A model generated the notes under the pieces. The model was given only the letters and a program-made list of their open reading frames with translations, ran no database searches and was not told the origin of the DNA. Of a DNA stretch of 64,000 nucleotides, positions 46,001 to 59,085 are shown in pieces. The translations under genes and the position numbers were made by a program. Source of the stretch: Heterostelium album PN500 (Eukaryota; Evosea; Eumycetozoa; Acytosteliales; Acytosteliaceae); assembly GCF_000004825.1 (NCBI RefSeq), contig NW_008805078.1, forward strand, positions 1,020,069 through 1,084,068. The letters are read 5' to 3'. Numbering within the stretch: position 1 is the first letter of the stretch; every line of letters begins with the position of its first letter.

Positions 46001-48815
46001 TAAAAACTACATAATTAACAGCAAAATTAATGTTGGTTTATCACTATCAGCACAACAGGTTCATTGAACCGATCGATGTTTATAAAATGTTGATTTTTAT
46101 TTTGTTTGGAAAAATTTAATCGATAAAATATTTACATTTTTAAACTATAATGATGTATATATTGAGATATGATAGAGGTTGGAGGTGAAATTTTTTTGAA
46201 AATGTGACTTTGTAGACAGTATATATCTTTCGAATTTAGTAGAACCATTAATCACCTAACAACAAGTGAGTTTTAATTTTAAATCACAAATAATTTTATT
46301 TTGAAAATATGGATCTCATGAACTTCTGACTATATTTTAATATGGTTGTTTGAATGGATAAAAACATATATATATGGAAATGTAAAAAGTTATAGAGGTG
46401 GTAATGAACGAACTGTCATTTCAAACCACTTATATGTATATTTTAGTTGACAAATTTATTTGATATTCATTGGTGAAAATATGATCATGAGTTAGTGCAC
46501 CAATAAAAATTGAACTTAACATAGTGTGAGCTATTGATCAATCATTTTATATGTGGTAATTTAATGTATAATACTAAATTTAAATCATTTGTTCACACAA
46601 CAACAACAACAACAAAACCACTTAAAGTATTTTGTATCTTGAGTTATTGACTAAGGAGTAACAATGTGGTTAAAATAATAATAATGATAATAGTGGTGAT
46701 AAAAATTGTATTGATGTTGTACTAGTAGAGATGCAATATATGAAATGGAAGGAGGAAAATTCACGATGACAAATATGAAGTGGTTTTGAGGATGAAGCAA
46801 ATAATATAACAAATAGATATGTGTGTTGCGAATCTTATTTTATAAGTGTTGTTGTTTTTCTGTTGTAACAACCGATAAGATATAGATTTAAAGTTGTGTG
46901 ATATATTTGTACATGGTAGAGATTTGGCGAGTTTATTGATGGTTAGATAATAGTAATGATGGTGAGTGAGTGTAGTGTTATTTTATTTTTTTAATAGAAT
47001 TATTTATACAAAAAAATAATTTTTTATTTATATATAAACATGCACACTTATATATATGTATTATTTATATATTTGTATGGTGTGAGAATGGAATGTGTTA
47101 ATTAATATTTTAGGAAAAAAGGGTGAAAGTTGTTGTTGATTTGAACTGTTTTTAAAACATATGATCAGAGTGTGAATTTAATGAGAGAGTGTGAATAGTA
47201 ATGAGTGTGTTGCTGTTCGATGACGAAACGACACGCTATTAATACCTATTGTATTAATATGGAAATTAACTAAATAAGTAAATATTTCAATAACATCAAA
47301 CACACTAATCATTCATTCCAAGTGAATCACTGGAAAATCGACCATCGAAAGTCGAATGGTCATTTGAACAAAAATGTGCCACTTTGAACAAAAAGAGTTT
47401 TTTTGATATTATTATAGCAGTTGATGTACTTTTGTTTCTCTTTGAAGGAAATTTTAGCTGCGGAGAGTGAATCTAACTTGTTAACAATATAATTAATGCT
47501 TTACTTTTTTTTTTTTGTTTTTTTTTAGTTTTTATTTACTAAAAGTACAAGCTGTTAAACACTGAACGTAAAGTTCAAGTGATAGATACTAGATTTGATG
47601 GTTTTCAATTACTTTTAGTTAGTATAGTTTTTAGTTGAAATTGAATTGATTTGATTCTGTGTAAATTTTGAATTAGGTTTGAGTATAAGTTGCTGGACTT
47701 TGATTGAAGAAGTAATTGATATTGTATATGTTGATTGTTAATGATTAAATATTGGAAAAGAATAAGGAAATTGTTGAAGTCGAGGTCAAACTTTCGGAAA
47801 GAAACAAATTGATGATAAAAATAGTGAAGCAATTTTTAATTAAGAGATTAGAAATAGAGAAAATAGGATTGAAATTGAGAGTTGAAAGGTATCTTGTGTT
47901 TAGAGAGTTCCACAATTAAAACTTTTTATTTTGAGTGGATTATTGGAACAACCAACTATGATTAAATGAGTTTTGCGCTCACACCCAGACTACCAAAACA
48001 AATAAAAATAACAATATCAACAACAACTAATAAATAGCAATTGCCAATAAAAAACAAATAATTAAAATAAATAAATAAAAAACAACAACAACAGCACAAC
48101 AATAACTACAACAGAAACATCAATATAAAACTTCATATCTTCATTCCTTACTCACTCCACTCAAACACAACAACAAACTTAAATCAAAACTGATCATATT
48201 TTGTGATGATATTGATGTCCTCATTCTATTTATCTCACTATCATACTCTCTTATAATCAGTACATCTATATTTCTCACAACTCTGGTACCAGCCAACTCA
48301 GAGTGTGAGGGAGTGAAAAAAAAAGTGAGAAACAGAGATAAAATCTTTAAAACTTTAGTGCAGCTGACAATAAAGGATGATGCTCATAAGAACAATAGTG
48401 CTAGTGATATGGACTAACAAGTGAGTGCGATTATGTAATTTAGTAATATATATATATAAATCATACAGATATAAATAAAATATATACATATAAGTCAATG
48501 TGGTGAGTAGCTGTATACATACATGTATGTATATAAGTGTGTATATCAATAGTAACAACAAAAATTAATTTTAAATTTGAATCTTTTTGGATATGCTAAT
48601 AGATTTATGTAATATGGATCAAAGAGAATATACAACCACAATATCAATAACCTTTATAAATATTATTAAAATAGGATAATGAATGATCATATTCATTCAT
48701 CTTGTGCTAGTGCCATACTATACGAAAAGGTAATTTTGATTGAGGAAGAAGAACGATTGTAGTACTAGAAAATCACTATTCAACTTAACTTAACATCATC
48801 ATCAAAGTTAACATT

Positions 48816-48831
48816 GGTGGGTGTGGGTGTG
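48816..48831 (+). promoter_or_regulatory. GT-rich element resembling a dictyostelid G-box
   Basis: GGTGGGTGTGGGTGTG. D. discoideum G-box binding factor (GBF) binds GT/CA-rich elements with TGTGGGTG-type cores in developmental promoters. The match is visual only; binding is inference. Confidence 0.35.
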
Positions 48832-49125
48832 AAGTTTCATTCAAATATGATTTTTTTTTGATTCGGGGAGAAAAATGTAAGTATGTGTGAAATGAATAAA
48901 ATAAAGGTGATCACTAACTGTGGTAAGCAGCGATGCATCAATAAATTAAACAATATTGTTTAATTCCAAATAATTTTAAAATGAGAGAGAGCTTTATAAT
49001 TTAAAGTTTATACAAAGATAAGATAACCATCGTCCATTGATAATATTGATTGATTAATCAATACTATCAACAACAGTAACAAGTAGTAGTGATGTGTGTG
49101 TTTATTGAACAACAAAATCAAAAAC

Positions 49126-49168
49126 CCACACCATCACTCACACCACAATCCCACTAAAGGTGGTGTGG
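49126..49168. repeat. inverted repeat, 8-bp arms CCACACCA / TGGTGTGG
   Basis: Arms at 49126-49133 and 49161-49168 are perfectly complementary. The loop also contains CACACCAC, so paired G-box-like sites are another reading. Confidence 0.5.
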
Positions 49169-51018
49169 AAATGAGACATACAGAACTATTTTGATTTCAA
49201 AAAAAGTGAATTCGACTATCAACACTACCTACTACTACAACTACTACTATAAACACAGATAATTTAGTGAATGTGACTAGATATATTAGGTGCGTATAAA
49301 GGAGCTTTTCATTTAGAATGAGGCGTGCTGAACTTGCTACTTGGTTGAACAACTGTCATAATAATCAGAAAACAGGATATTACTGTTGTTTTTATTTATT
49401 GACGTGGTGTGGTCTCTCATTCCCACTTGACAATACAAACTGTACTATCAAATTATTATTATTTAATAGCTTATTGATTTAATTGTGAAACGTCGCTTTT
49501 AATTAATCGGTTTCGAGAGATTATGCTATCTTATCAAACAGTGTTGTGTTGATGTTAGATTATATAATAGTAAATGCTTTTCCAAAAGCTTAACCATATC
49601 AACTATGTTGCTCAAGACAACAATTAAACAATAAAGGAAGGTGAGTGACCTTTCATTTCATACATTCATTTTGATTGATTGAAGTGGAAAGATAGAAACA
49701 ACAAAACAGAATTCATTCATAAAAATAATATATGTATTTATATATATATATATATATATTTTCTGTCATTGTTGACAATAAAAATATGTGTTATTGTTAC
49801 TATAATTGTTATTAATATTGTTGTTTTTGTATGTTTTTGTTATGATATGTCATTCATACTATACTATGTTACTATTTTTAAATTTTTATTGAAAAAATAA
49901 ATATTTATTGTATTTTGTTTACGAAACATCAATAAGCTACATTAGTTTAACTGTTATCGTGTTTTGTGTATGTGTGTAGTGAAAGAATTAAATTATTTCA
50001 ACTCTGATTCGAATCCAAGAACCACAAATCTGAATGTTATTACCAATTCACCAAAACATTTTATTATACCAATTCAATGCAATTGCTGATTTGAAATATG
50101 TTGTGATACAGATTTGATAGATACTTTAAATATTTGATATACTCATTACTTTCACTTTTTTATTTATCTACTTCGACAAACAACAATTAAATTTATTTCA
50201 GGCAAACTTTAACTTCACACCAGTCCTGTCCACCCAACAAGACAAGACAAAACAAAACAACTAAAAAAATTAAAAACAAAAAAAAATAACAGTTGGTGTG
50301 ATCGTTGTTGTTATTATTATTATAATCAAAACTGTTTGGCTGGTTCCTCTCTTTCTTTTCAATAAGGCTAATTCCTTCATCTTAACAAAAACAAATGTTG
50401 ATTGGTTTGATTTAGTTTTTTGTGTTTGATTAAATTAAATATTATCTTACTTCCACTGAAACACTCAACAATGGATGACATGTGATGTGATATGATATAA
50501 TGTAAAATGAAATAAAAAGGTATAGACAATATATATAAACAAACTTGTTTTCACCATATTGCATATCATTGCTATTGAAAATAGAGTGTGGTGTTATGAT
50601 GACTAACATTAATCTGTACAGTGCTACTTTTATAGTAATACACTAATCGTGTACAAACTATTTATGCAGTGTATGATGATGCATATATCGAAAATAGTAA
50701 TATCAATAATCATACATCCATAATCATAACCATATTCGTACAATGGAAACTTGCACATTCATTCAATCACATTTACAAACTGTATATAAAAGTAAATTGT
50801 TCTTTTTGGTATATACACATAATTGGAAATATTATTTTATAATGTGTGTCTGAGTGTATGTATCTGTGTGCTTGTGTGATGCACAAATCTGAAACAATCA
50901 CCAATTCCGATAATGTTATTGTCTATATATGTTTTTAAACTTACCTTTACTTAATTTACTTTATTGCAATAATAATATGATGATAATACCTAACTGAACA
51001 TGACAATAATCAACAAGT

Positions 51019-51045
51019 TCTCTCTATCTCTCTCTCTCTCTCTCC
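51019..51045. repeat. (TC)n microsatellite
   Basis: About ten TC dinucleotides, followed at 51112-51150 by an (AATAAC)-type run. Simple repeats in spacer DNA. Confidence 0.7.
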
Positions 51046-52483
51046 TATTTTTATCTAATCAATATCTAAATTTTAATATAAAGCTATTTCCAATTATCTT
51101 TTTTATACTTACAATAACAATAACAATAGCAATAACAATAACAATAACAACAATGGCATATTTCATTGTTGTTATTTATGGCTGTAAGAAATAACAAACA
51201 ACAATCAAATTAAAAGATTTCTCATTTTGAAGATCGAGAAATAACAATAACTTGACATCATTGTTGTTGCTAACACTATTGGTTGATAATTTGTTTAGAA
51301 AAGACCTATCCTATCATCATTATTGTGTTGTTGTTACTGTTGTTGCTATTAAAGTCAAATGAGGTTTAATTAGAACTGAACAATGTAAACAAACAATTGT
51401 CAATCAAAAAAAAAAAAAAACAATAGTGAAAAAAATAACAATAAACTTTTATTAATTATGATCATCATAGCAACAAAAAAGTTTATTGTTATTTTTTTAT
51501 TTTAATTAATTACCAATCAATCAATCAAATCTATCTATCAATCAAATCTATCTATCAGCCAACCCCTATCATGTGATATAGATAGATAGATATATATAAT
51601 AATCAAATGATCTATTTTAAAGATAATAATATTTACATTTATTCGATTTTGTATTTAACAACATATTTGGAATGAATACAACATCTTCTTCTTCTTCGGT
51701 CGTTGAATGAGGTTCAATTGATGTACAAATCTTTATTAACATTCCTTTGAACCTTTCAGCGCTCTGCAACTATAGTACTTTGGTAAAGACAATCGAACTA
51801 CCACCATTCCTCTTCAACTTGCTTAACGGCATAAATCACAAACTTAATAATAATCTATCTAGATGGTCGGTAGCATAGCAAAAATACAAATAATTGTAAA
51901 ACTTTGTAACTCACCTATAATTAGTTTCAAAAATATAAGTATGGATATAGACTGCTGTATCAGCTGAATACAACAAAGTTCTTATAAGTTAACCATGGTA
52001 TGGGGGTGGTCAGTTCAGGGAAAAGCAACAGGTGCCTTTTCATAGATTATCATCTCTCTCTTTTGTATGCCTCTTGCAGGTGGTTGTTAACATACAAAAG
52101 ATCATATTATTATTTCAAACAACAAGTTGACCAAACTAAAATTTCTTATCTAATAATATTGATCAGTTTTCGAAATAATTGATCTGATATATATTTATTA
52201 ATTTTATTAAAAAAAAATAACAATTTATTTTTAATTGAATGGGGCAAAAAACCCCCACCCATGATTATTATAAATTTTTTTTCTTTGCAAAACCAACAAC
52301 AACTTTATTAATATTTTTATTTTTTTAATATTAAAACATCAAAATAAAATCCATAATGATCAATCATTTAACATCATCATATTGTAATAAATAATAACAA
52401 GATAAGAAACAATACTAGTAATTCATAAAAACTCGAAAATATCTTTATTTGTACAAATTATCTGTATTATTATATTTGTAAAT

Positions 52484-52532
52484 AATCAAATCAAATCAAA
52501 TCAAATCATATCATATCATATCATATCATATC
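52484..52532. repeat. pentanucleotide array (ATCAA)n then (ATCAT)n
   Basis: About four ATCAA units pass directly into about six ATCAT units, about 125 bp upstream of the CARMIL-like start. The switch of unit within one array is a sign of slippage on two variants. Confidence 0.75.
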
Positions 52533-52656
52533 TAGTGTAGTTTAAATAATATCATATCAAAACAAATCATTTTGTTTTAAAAATAGAAAGTTGAAAATAA
52601 ATAAATATCTTTTTTTAGATCTAAAAAGCTAAATTAAAAATAGTGAAAAACAAAAT

Positions 52657-55014
52657 ATGGATATTTTAACAGTTGTAGAAAGAAGTAAATATATATTTGA
52701 AATTGAATTGAATTTTTATAAAAACAACAATAAAAAAATAACTATTAAATTTAAAAAAAAAAACAACAATAGAAAATATAGATATTGTTTTAAATCAAAG
52801 GAATGAAGAAGAGAATCTACTACAGAAAATAGATGTCAAAGGCAAGAAAGCGAGAAAGCTATTCTTCTTGATTGGCAACAAGCGAATTCTGTTCTTCAAG
52901 GTCGGTGGAAAGTTGGAGATGGAATCGCATTTCTTGGATGTGTTGGAGGTGAAATCCGACAATCCAAAGGAGGTGCAAATCAAGTTTAGAAACGATCAGG
53001 GCAAGGAACCACTGGTTTTCGGCGTCGACTCATCCAACGACTCGGCAGAGATCATACTGGCCATGGACTACCTGTTCACTCTCAACTTCCCGGGAATGAA
53101 GACCAACCGCATGAAGATAACGGTGACACCCGACACCCGAGTCGCAGAGATCTACTCGTCGCCAAACGCTGTCACACCAGAGATTGGACCGTGTGGCGGA
53201 CTCTCGCTCACCTACTACTCTATGTGCGACTACATGAACGTCCAGCCAATCTCCGAGGTATCTTGGCAAATCGAATACATTCTGGCCGGTACCGATTGCA
53301 AGGAGTTTGACTATGGATTCTTCTTCAAGAAAGACAGACTCATCACTGGAGATGCCAGACCACTGATGGCTGCGCTAGCCATAAACTCATGGTTTACCTC
53401 ATTCATCATAAAAGGCATTAAACTAACAAATGAATGGTAACTATTTTCTCTAAAGATAATTAACAATCTGAAAACAATTTTGCAAACTAACTCTTCATTT
53501 CATTTCTTTGTAGTATTGGATCGATTATAAGTTTATTACAACAATCTACATCATTTGAGAAAGTGGTGCTAAATGGAATTGGAATGGATCGTTCAGCTTG
53601 TGAGAAACTAATTGATGCAATCGTTGGAAACAAAACATTACCATTGAAGGAATTGGATCTTGGAAATAATCAAATTGAAGTATGAATTAGTATTTTAATC
53701 CAAATTTAAACAATTCAAACAATTTGACTAATCTTTTAATATATATTTATATAGGATAAAGGTATGATTGCAATTGCAGATATGTTAAAGAATATGCAGT
53801 TTCCTTTGACCTCTTTGATATTGGGTGGTTGTTCGGTTGGACGATCTGCAATGTCGTCGCTGGGAGATGCGCTTGGTGTAAGTGAGTCTGCCATTCAGCA
53901 TCTCAGATATTTGGATATTGGTGGAAACAAGTTGGAATCAGAGGGATCCAGTGCAATTTCAAACTTTCTGGTGAAATCAAAGTCATTGCGAACTCTGATG
54001 ATTGGCAGTACTCAACCGCTGTTCCACCAATTGAAAAAGTGCACTACACTGTCTGCCTTTGACAACAGTGGAAATCGTATCGTCAAGAAGGATTCACTGC
54101 ATCTCGATATGGTGCGTTTCCTCAATAACTCACTGCACCTCTCCAACTTGAACCTGTCGCGTTGTCAGATCCCAATTGAAGTGCTCCAAGAGATCTTTGG
54201 CGAGGGCAATCTTTCGAAGCTCGAGGTTCTCAATATCTCTGACAACGACCTGGGAGACGAGGGAATCGCTGCCATTTGTGACCTACTCTCTAACCACAGC
54301 TCACTAAAGACACTGAATCTCTCAAACAATTTCAACAGACGCAGTAAAACTAGATCGACCGCAATCGAATCGATTATCAACCTGATCGAGAAGAAGTCGC
54401 GTACCTACAATGCCATCAAGACACTCGTCCTGCAGGGTGGATCCAAGTCACAACTCAAGGGTGATTTACTGCCCATTATCTGCTCGCTATTCTACAACTC
54501 AACGCTGAAAGAACTCGATATCAGTGGACACTCAATTGGCGACGTCGGTGCCGCCGCACTCGGAAAGCTACTCCAATCGAATTTCGCACTGGAGAAACTC
54601 GAGTGGGACGACAACTCGACGACACTATACGGACTCAATCTCTTCAAGGTCGGATTGTCGCGTAACAATACACTCTCAAACATGCCGATTCCAATGAGAG
54701 ATATTGCTGCACACGTAAAGAGCGATGCTCAATCGATCACACGGATCAGCGATCTCGTTGGTGAAATTCAACAGATCCTACTCGACAACACAACCAAATC
54801 GGCAACCGCTGCTGCTGCGGCATCGGCATCGACCACTCCGCGCCACTCTGTTTCCTCCGGCACACTATCACCCACCAAGTCAAGAACTTCATCAACCCCA
54901 CCATTTACAATCGATCCAAAGACAACCACTGCAACATGTGCAGGTCTTACATCATATAATATCATAAACGACTCTGAATTGGTTGAGCCACTTGCAAATC
55001 TTGTTGTAAAATAA
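52657..55014 (+). CDS. CARMIL/LRRC16-family protein: PH-like domain and LRRs, lacks the C-terminal tail, about 702 aa
   Basis: Four exons join in phase: 52657-52684, 52782-53436, 53514-53679 and 53755-55014. The N-terminal 130 residues form the CARMIL PH-like domain (RILFFKVGGKLEMESHFLDV). The linker PCGGLSLTYYSMCDYMNV and the LAINSWFTSFIIKGIKL block are specific to this family. About 14 LRRs follow (LKELDLGNNQIED, LRYLDIGGNKLESEG, LEVLNISDNDLGDEG, LKELDISGHSIGD). CARMIL proteins bind actin capping protein, Arp2/3 and myosin I through a long C-terminal tail. Here the protein ends after a helical cap and an Ala/Ser/Thr stretch; the capping-protein interaction motif and proline-rich part are not seen. 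It may act at the membrane without uncapping activity. Confidence 0.88.
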
Positions 55015-55420
55015 AAAATAAAGAATTAAAATTCTAAGATATTTTTTTTTTTTCATGAAAATGGGTGTATGTTTTTTGCTATGCAATTCACACACCAGAT
55101 CAATCAGCAAGATTCATACAATATTTTTCTCAAATTTCACACATCCATTCCATTTTCTTTCACACAAGCTTTTGAGAATTTGATGATAAAAAAATAATAA
55201 TTTTGTTTTTTTAATTTGTTTTTAAATTGCAATTTTTGCATAAGCTCGATACTAAAAAGCATCTTCTTTTCAAAAAAAAAAAAAAATCATTTGTTTATTA
55301 ATTATTTAATTATATACTTTTTTTAAAAAATATATTTATTTAATAATTCAAATAATATTGTTTTTTCTTCTTTTAACTTTTTTACAATTTGTTGGATTCA
55401 CTCACCCTTTTTCGGATTGA
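55015..55420. other. intergenic
   Basis: Spacer between two plus-strand genes, with T- and A-runs (55041-55053, 55267-55280) and a TATA-like AT stretch about 90 bp before the next start. Nothing else. Confidence 0.5.
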
Positions 55421-56319
55421 ATGAATTTTGATGATAGATATAGAGAATTAAACTTTATACAATCAAATAATGAGGGGACTTTAAATAACAACAACAGTAA
55501 CAGAAGTAGTAGTAATAATAATAATAACAATAAAGAATATTCACTTTGTGCATTATTCTCTATTTTATATCCATTCAACAGTAACTTTCAACAACAACAA
55601 AATGACAACAACAATGGAAATAACAACAGTAATGGTTCGGTAGTAGAATCATTCATACCGGATCCGCTACCAAAGGATCACCAGGTGATGTGGAGTGACT
55701 TTGAAGTAGAAGCTGAATCCTCGATATCCGATCTTTCATCGCAAGCCAGCGATATTGCAATGACCTCTGACGTCGAAGACAACGACTCGACTACTGGCAA
55801 CAAAAACCACCGAAAATCAACCAAATCCTCTGGTGCCAACAAGAGTGACAAAATCAAAAAGAGAATCTTCATCGGTGGTATCAAACTAGACGATCTCGAA
55901 CACAATGAACCGCTCAAGCGCCTTAGAATCGAGAAACTTCTCCATCTTTTCTCTTCTTGTGGAAAGATTGAATCTGTAGAACCACATTGGAATAAAGGGT
56001 AAATACAATACAATCCAATCCAATAGAATTATAATATTCAGTAAAAGAATAAGTTATTAAAACCGATATCAATCTTCTATATTTCAGATTTTGTTTTATC
56101 AATTTCCAACAAGGTGGAATTGCTCTTCGCACAGTCAAACAATTTGAAAACAGCGCAAAGAAAATCAAAATGATTGAAAACATCAAGAAATCACTGTCAT
56201 TCGAAACACAACAAGCAGCACCTAACCCTGGTTTCTATGTAAGATTAGCAAATGCCACAACCAAAAACAACAACAACAAAAATAATGAAAATAATAATAC
56301 CAAAAAAATTAGAAAATAA
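55421..56319 (+). CDS. RRM (RNA-recognition motif) protein, about 269 aa
   Basis: Two exons, 55421-55998 and 56088-56319, join within a Gly codon. The first half is Asn/Gln-rich with an acidic Ser stretch (SDFEVEAESSISDLSSQASD). From about residue 147 comes an RRM-like fold: KRIFIGGIKLDD (RNP2), a helix with LLHLFSSCGKIESVE, and the intron-spanning GFCFINFQQGGIAL (RNP1). RNP1 carries the two aromatic residues that stack on RNA bases. The tail is Lys/Asn-rich. It probably binds RNA in the nucleus; the target is unknown. The intron falls precisely inside RNP1. Confidence 0.75.
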
Positions 56320-57091
56320 TAAATTATTTTATTTTTATTAAACATTTTTTTAAATAATAATTTATATTATCTTAAACAATATCTATCTATTTTTAATCAA
56401 TTATTTATTTATATAACTTTTTTCATTCCATTCCAACTACCATTACATTAACACTATACAAAATTACATTCCCCATTTTGAATAATTTTGTTGGTCAGTA
56501 AGGATCATTATAATTAATTGATTACATTATCGTTAAAAAACCAACAACCACACAATTCTTAAATTTTTTTTTTTTTTTTTTTAATTTCCATTTTTTTTTT
56601 TTTTATATTTTTTTTTTTACCCCAATATCTAAATTTACCCATTTTTTTTTAATTCAATTATTTCTTTTTTTTTGAAAGAAAAACCCATTTGCCAAACCAA
56701 TTTTAAATGAATTTTGATTTTTTCAAACAACACTGTCATGCGATATGATTTATATAAAAAAAAAATTAGCAAAAACTAAAAAAAGAAAAAACAATTTTTT
56801 TGATTTATTTTTTTTAATTTTTCAGTCAGTATCAGGTGCCATTTTCCTTTTCATTCCACTGCTGTTGGTTAATAAAAATATTTTCTCTTACTCTACCTTT
56901 GTTGTAACAATAAACAAAATCAATCATTATTTTTTAATTGTATATCTATATATAAAATTACATTAAGAAATATTATTTTTTTTCTCCTCCATTCAATCAA
57001 TCACCTGTATTATTTATTTATAAAATATAACATTATATAATATATTTTTTTTTTACTTTTCAATAAAACAAACTTATAATTAAAGAAAGAA
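56320..57091. other. intergenic with the mlcE promoter
   Basis: Many long T-runs (56561-56582, 56591-56604, 56609-56618). The proximal promoter of the light-chain gene is at its right end. Confidence 0.5.
57019..57054 (+). promoter_or_regulatory. TATA-like box and oligo(dT) of the mlcE promoter
   Basis: TATAAAAT (57019-57026) is followed by a T-run (57045-57054), 38 bp before the ATG. This TATA plus oligo(dT) order is the classic core promoter of D. discoideum genes. Confidence 0.5.
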
Positions 57092-57637
57092 ATGGCCTCA
57101 AACGATCAAATCGCTGAATGTTTTGCTATCTACGATAAAGACAACGATGGAAAGGTTATCATTGATGAACTCGGTCCATGTTTAAGATCGCTCGGTAAGA
57201 GTCCAACCAACGCCGATCTCGAAGCCATCAAGGCCGACCTCGGTAACCCAAGAGACTTTGATATCCCAACCATCAAGTCAATTCTCGCTAAGAAATCAGT
57301 CAGAGCCCCAGCCGACCAACAAAAGGAGATGTTGGATGCCTTCAAGGCTTTGGATAAGGAAGGTCATGGTTCCATTCAAGAGGCTGAGCTCCGTCAAATT
57401 TTAACTACTTTGGGTGATTATCTTACCACTGCCGAAGTATGTATCAATCAAGCAAATCAAAAAGCAAAACAATATTAAATATTCGATTCTAATCATTATC
57501 TTTTTTTTTTTTTAACTCAATCCAATTTTTAGGTTGAAGAAGTTATGAAGGAAGTCAACGTTAACACTGATGGTGGTATCGATTACTCAAAGTTTGTTGA
57601 AATGCTTGTAAATGGTTACGCATTATCAGGATTCTAA
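57092..57637 (+). CDS. mlcE: myosin II essential light chain (MlcE-like EF-hand protein), 149 aa
   Basis: Two exons, 57092-57436 and 57533-57637, join at GAA|GTT. The first EF-hand loop DKDNDGKVIIDE is a canonical calcium loop. The following CLRSLGKSPTNADLEAIKADL, FKALDKEGHGSIQEAELRQIL and the C-terminal VEEVMKEV..YSKFVEMLVNGY are the pattern of the essential light chain rather than calmodulin. The later loops lack ligands, as is normal for this chain. It would bind the first IQ motif of the myosin II heavy chain lever arm in the cell cortex. Length (149 aa) agrees with the known protein. A light chain of another myosin class is the alternative. Confidence 0.85.
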
Positions 57638-58273
57638 ACTATTTAAAACAAAAGAATAGAAAAAAATAAAACAAAAAAAGATAATAAATTGTGTTATAAT
57701 ATAAAACCAAAACAAACAAACAAAAATGTTTAATTTATCTATCAGTTATATATCTTTTGATTGTTGATTTATTTATTCAAAAAAGTTGTTTTTTGATTTT
57801 TTAATTTGATAACTTTTTGAACCGATACCCTAAAAAAAGAGTATACTCTTTTTTCATTTTGATCATAATTTTTTTGTAAAAACCACATTATCACGATGTA
57901 AAGTTTTTTTTCACAAAACAAAAAAAGGATGGAGGTTAAAATTATTTTTTTTTAATTAAATATTATTTCTCTATTTTTTTTGTTTATCGTTTTTATTGTA
58001 ATAGAGAAAAAAAATTTAAAAAATTAGAAAAGTAAAAAAAAACGGTTCCAACCAATTTAGGAAATAGTGATGGTTAGTTAATTTTATTTAATTTGGATTT
58101 TTTGAATTTTTTTCATTATTTCGTAATTTTTTAGATCCTTTGCATTAAACTTATTGATATACAATAGGAATCTTATTTTTACTTTATCATCTTTAATCTA
58201 TATATTATATTGTTTATTTTTATTTTTTGTTATCCTGTTATTTGTATTTAATTTATTTTGTTGTAAAATAAAA
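57638..58273. other. intergenic
   Basis: AT-rich 3' and promoter spacer with T-runs (57953, 57977) and A-runs. Nothing that I can name. Confidence 0.5.
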
Positions 58274-58989
58274 ATGAAAATTTTGTCTACTTTAAATTTA
58301 TTATCTTTTTTAATTTTACTAGTTACTCTGGTATCTTGCCAAAATGGTAAGTTTTTAATCAATTTTTAAAAAGTTTTTTTATATATCTAATTTTATTTTG
58401 TTTCCTTCTTATTAAAGTCGAGGAGCATTATTTTAAAGGTGATTTTTCAACTTCAAGCCTGGAAAATAATGTTGCTCAAAATGGAGTGTCTGGAAATATT
58501 ACCTGTCAATTCTCAAAAGTTGGTCCAACATTTGTAATCACCTATTCAATTAATGTAAAAGGTTTGGAAGGAATGTCCATTGAAGGAAATTCCATTAGAT
58601 TAGAAGGTCCTGCCATTGCTGGTCAAACTTCCAATGATATTAGAGTTGTTTTAAATGTCGCCAATGCTACCAAAACCTCGTCAGAATTGTATGGACCAGG
58701 AATGACTACATTTGCACCATTATCTAAAGAGGCAGCAGCTATCAATACAATCATCCCAATCGTTGCCAACACCATTTCAACCAAACAACTATACGTTGTC
58801 ATTCAACCACATGGTGAGAGTGCACCCGTTAGCAGAGCTCAATTACAATTTATCAACTCTATTACAAACAAAGATGGAGGTGGTGAAGTTCCACCCCCAC
58901 CAACTAACGAACCAGGTGCTGCCTCTCACCTAAAACTCAGCATGATTTTAATTCTCTTAATATCATTCCTGTCTACACTTTTAATTTAA
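58274..58989 (+). CDS. secreted, probably GPI-anchored CHRD-like protein, 214 aa
   Basis: Two exons, 58274-58346 and 58418-58989, join in phase. Signal peptide at residues 1-23 (LVTLVSCQN cleavage area), then a beta-rich domain with ITYSINVKGLEGMSIEG and, near its end, LYVVIQPHGESAPVSRAQL. That is the pattern of CHRD (chordin-like) domains, where a His and the closing R-x-Q-L are conserved. A Pro/Gly hinge leads to a 20-residue hydrophobic C-terminus, typical of a GPI signal with a Gly-Ala-Ala-Ser-like omega site. Role at the cell surface, partner unknown. Confidence 0.72.
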
Positions 58990-59085
58990 ATTAAAACTAT
59001 TAAATAAATTAGAATTTAGTTTGTTATTTTATTTTGTCAATAAATAAGATTTGGAGATTTATTATTGGGAATATATTTGATGTGT

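Larger units (their letters stand above)
43088..52656. other. 9.6 kb gene-free divergent intergenic region
   Basis: No convincing exon on either strand between the winged-helix-like gene (minus) and the CARMIL-like gene (plus). Base composition is that of spacers throughout. What can be seen: GT-rich elements (GGTGGGTGTGGGTGTG at 48816-48831; GTGTGGGGTGGTAG at 45327-45340), a hairpin with arms CCACACCA (49126-49133) and TGGTGTGG (49161-49168), several TGATCA/AGTGATCC words, an AT run (49738-49758), a TC run and pentamer repeats. I looked for tRNA A/B boxes and found none. Confidence 0.6.

Noticed and set aside
46055-46085. GGTTCATTGAACCGATCG resembling a B box
   Set aside because: It is a small palindrome; no cloverleaf can be folded around it.
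50008-50030. TTCGAATCC string resembling a tRNA T-loop (B box)
   Set aside because: The flanking bases do not form the T-arm stem, and no A box or acceptor stem lies at the right distance.
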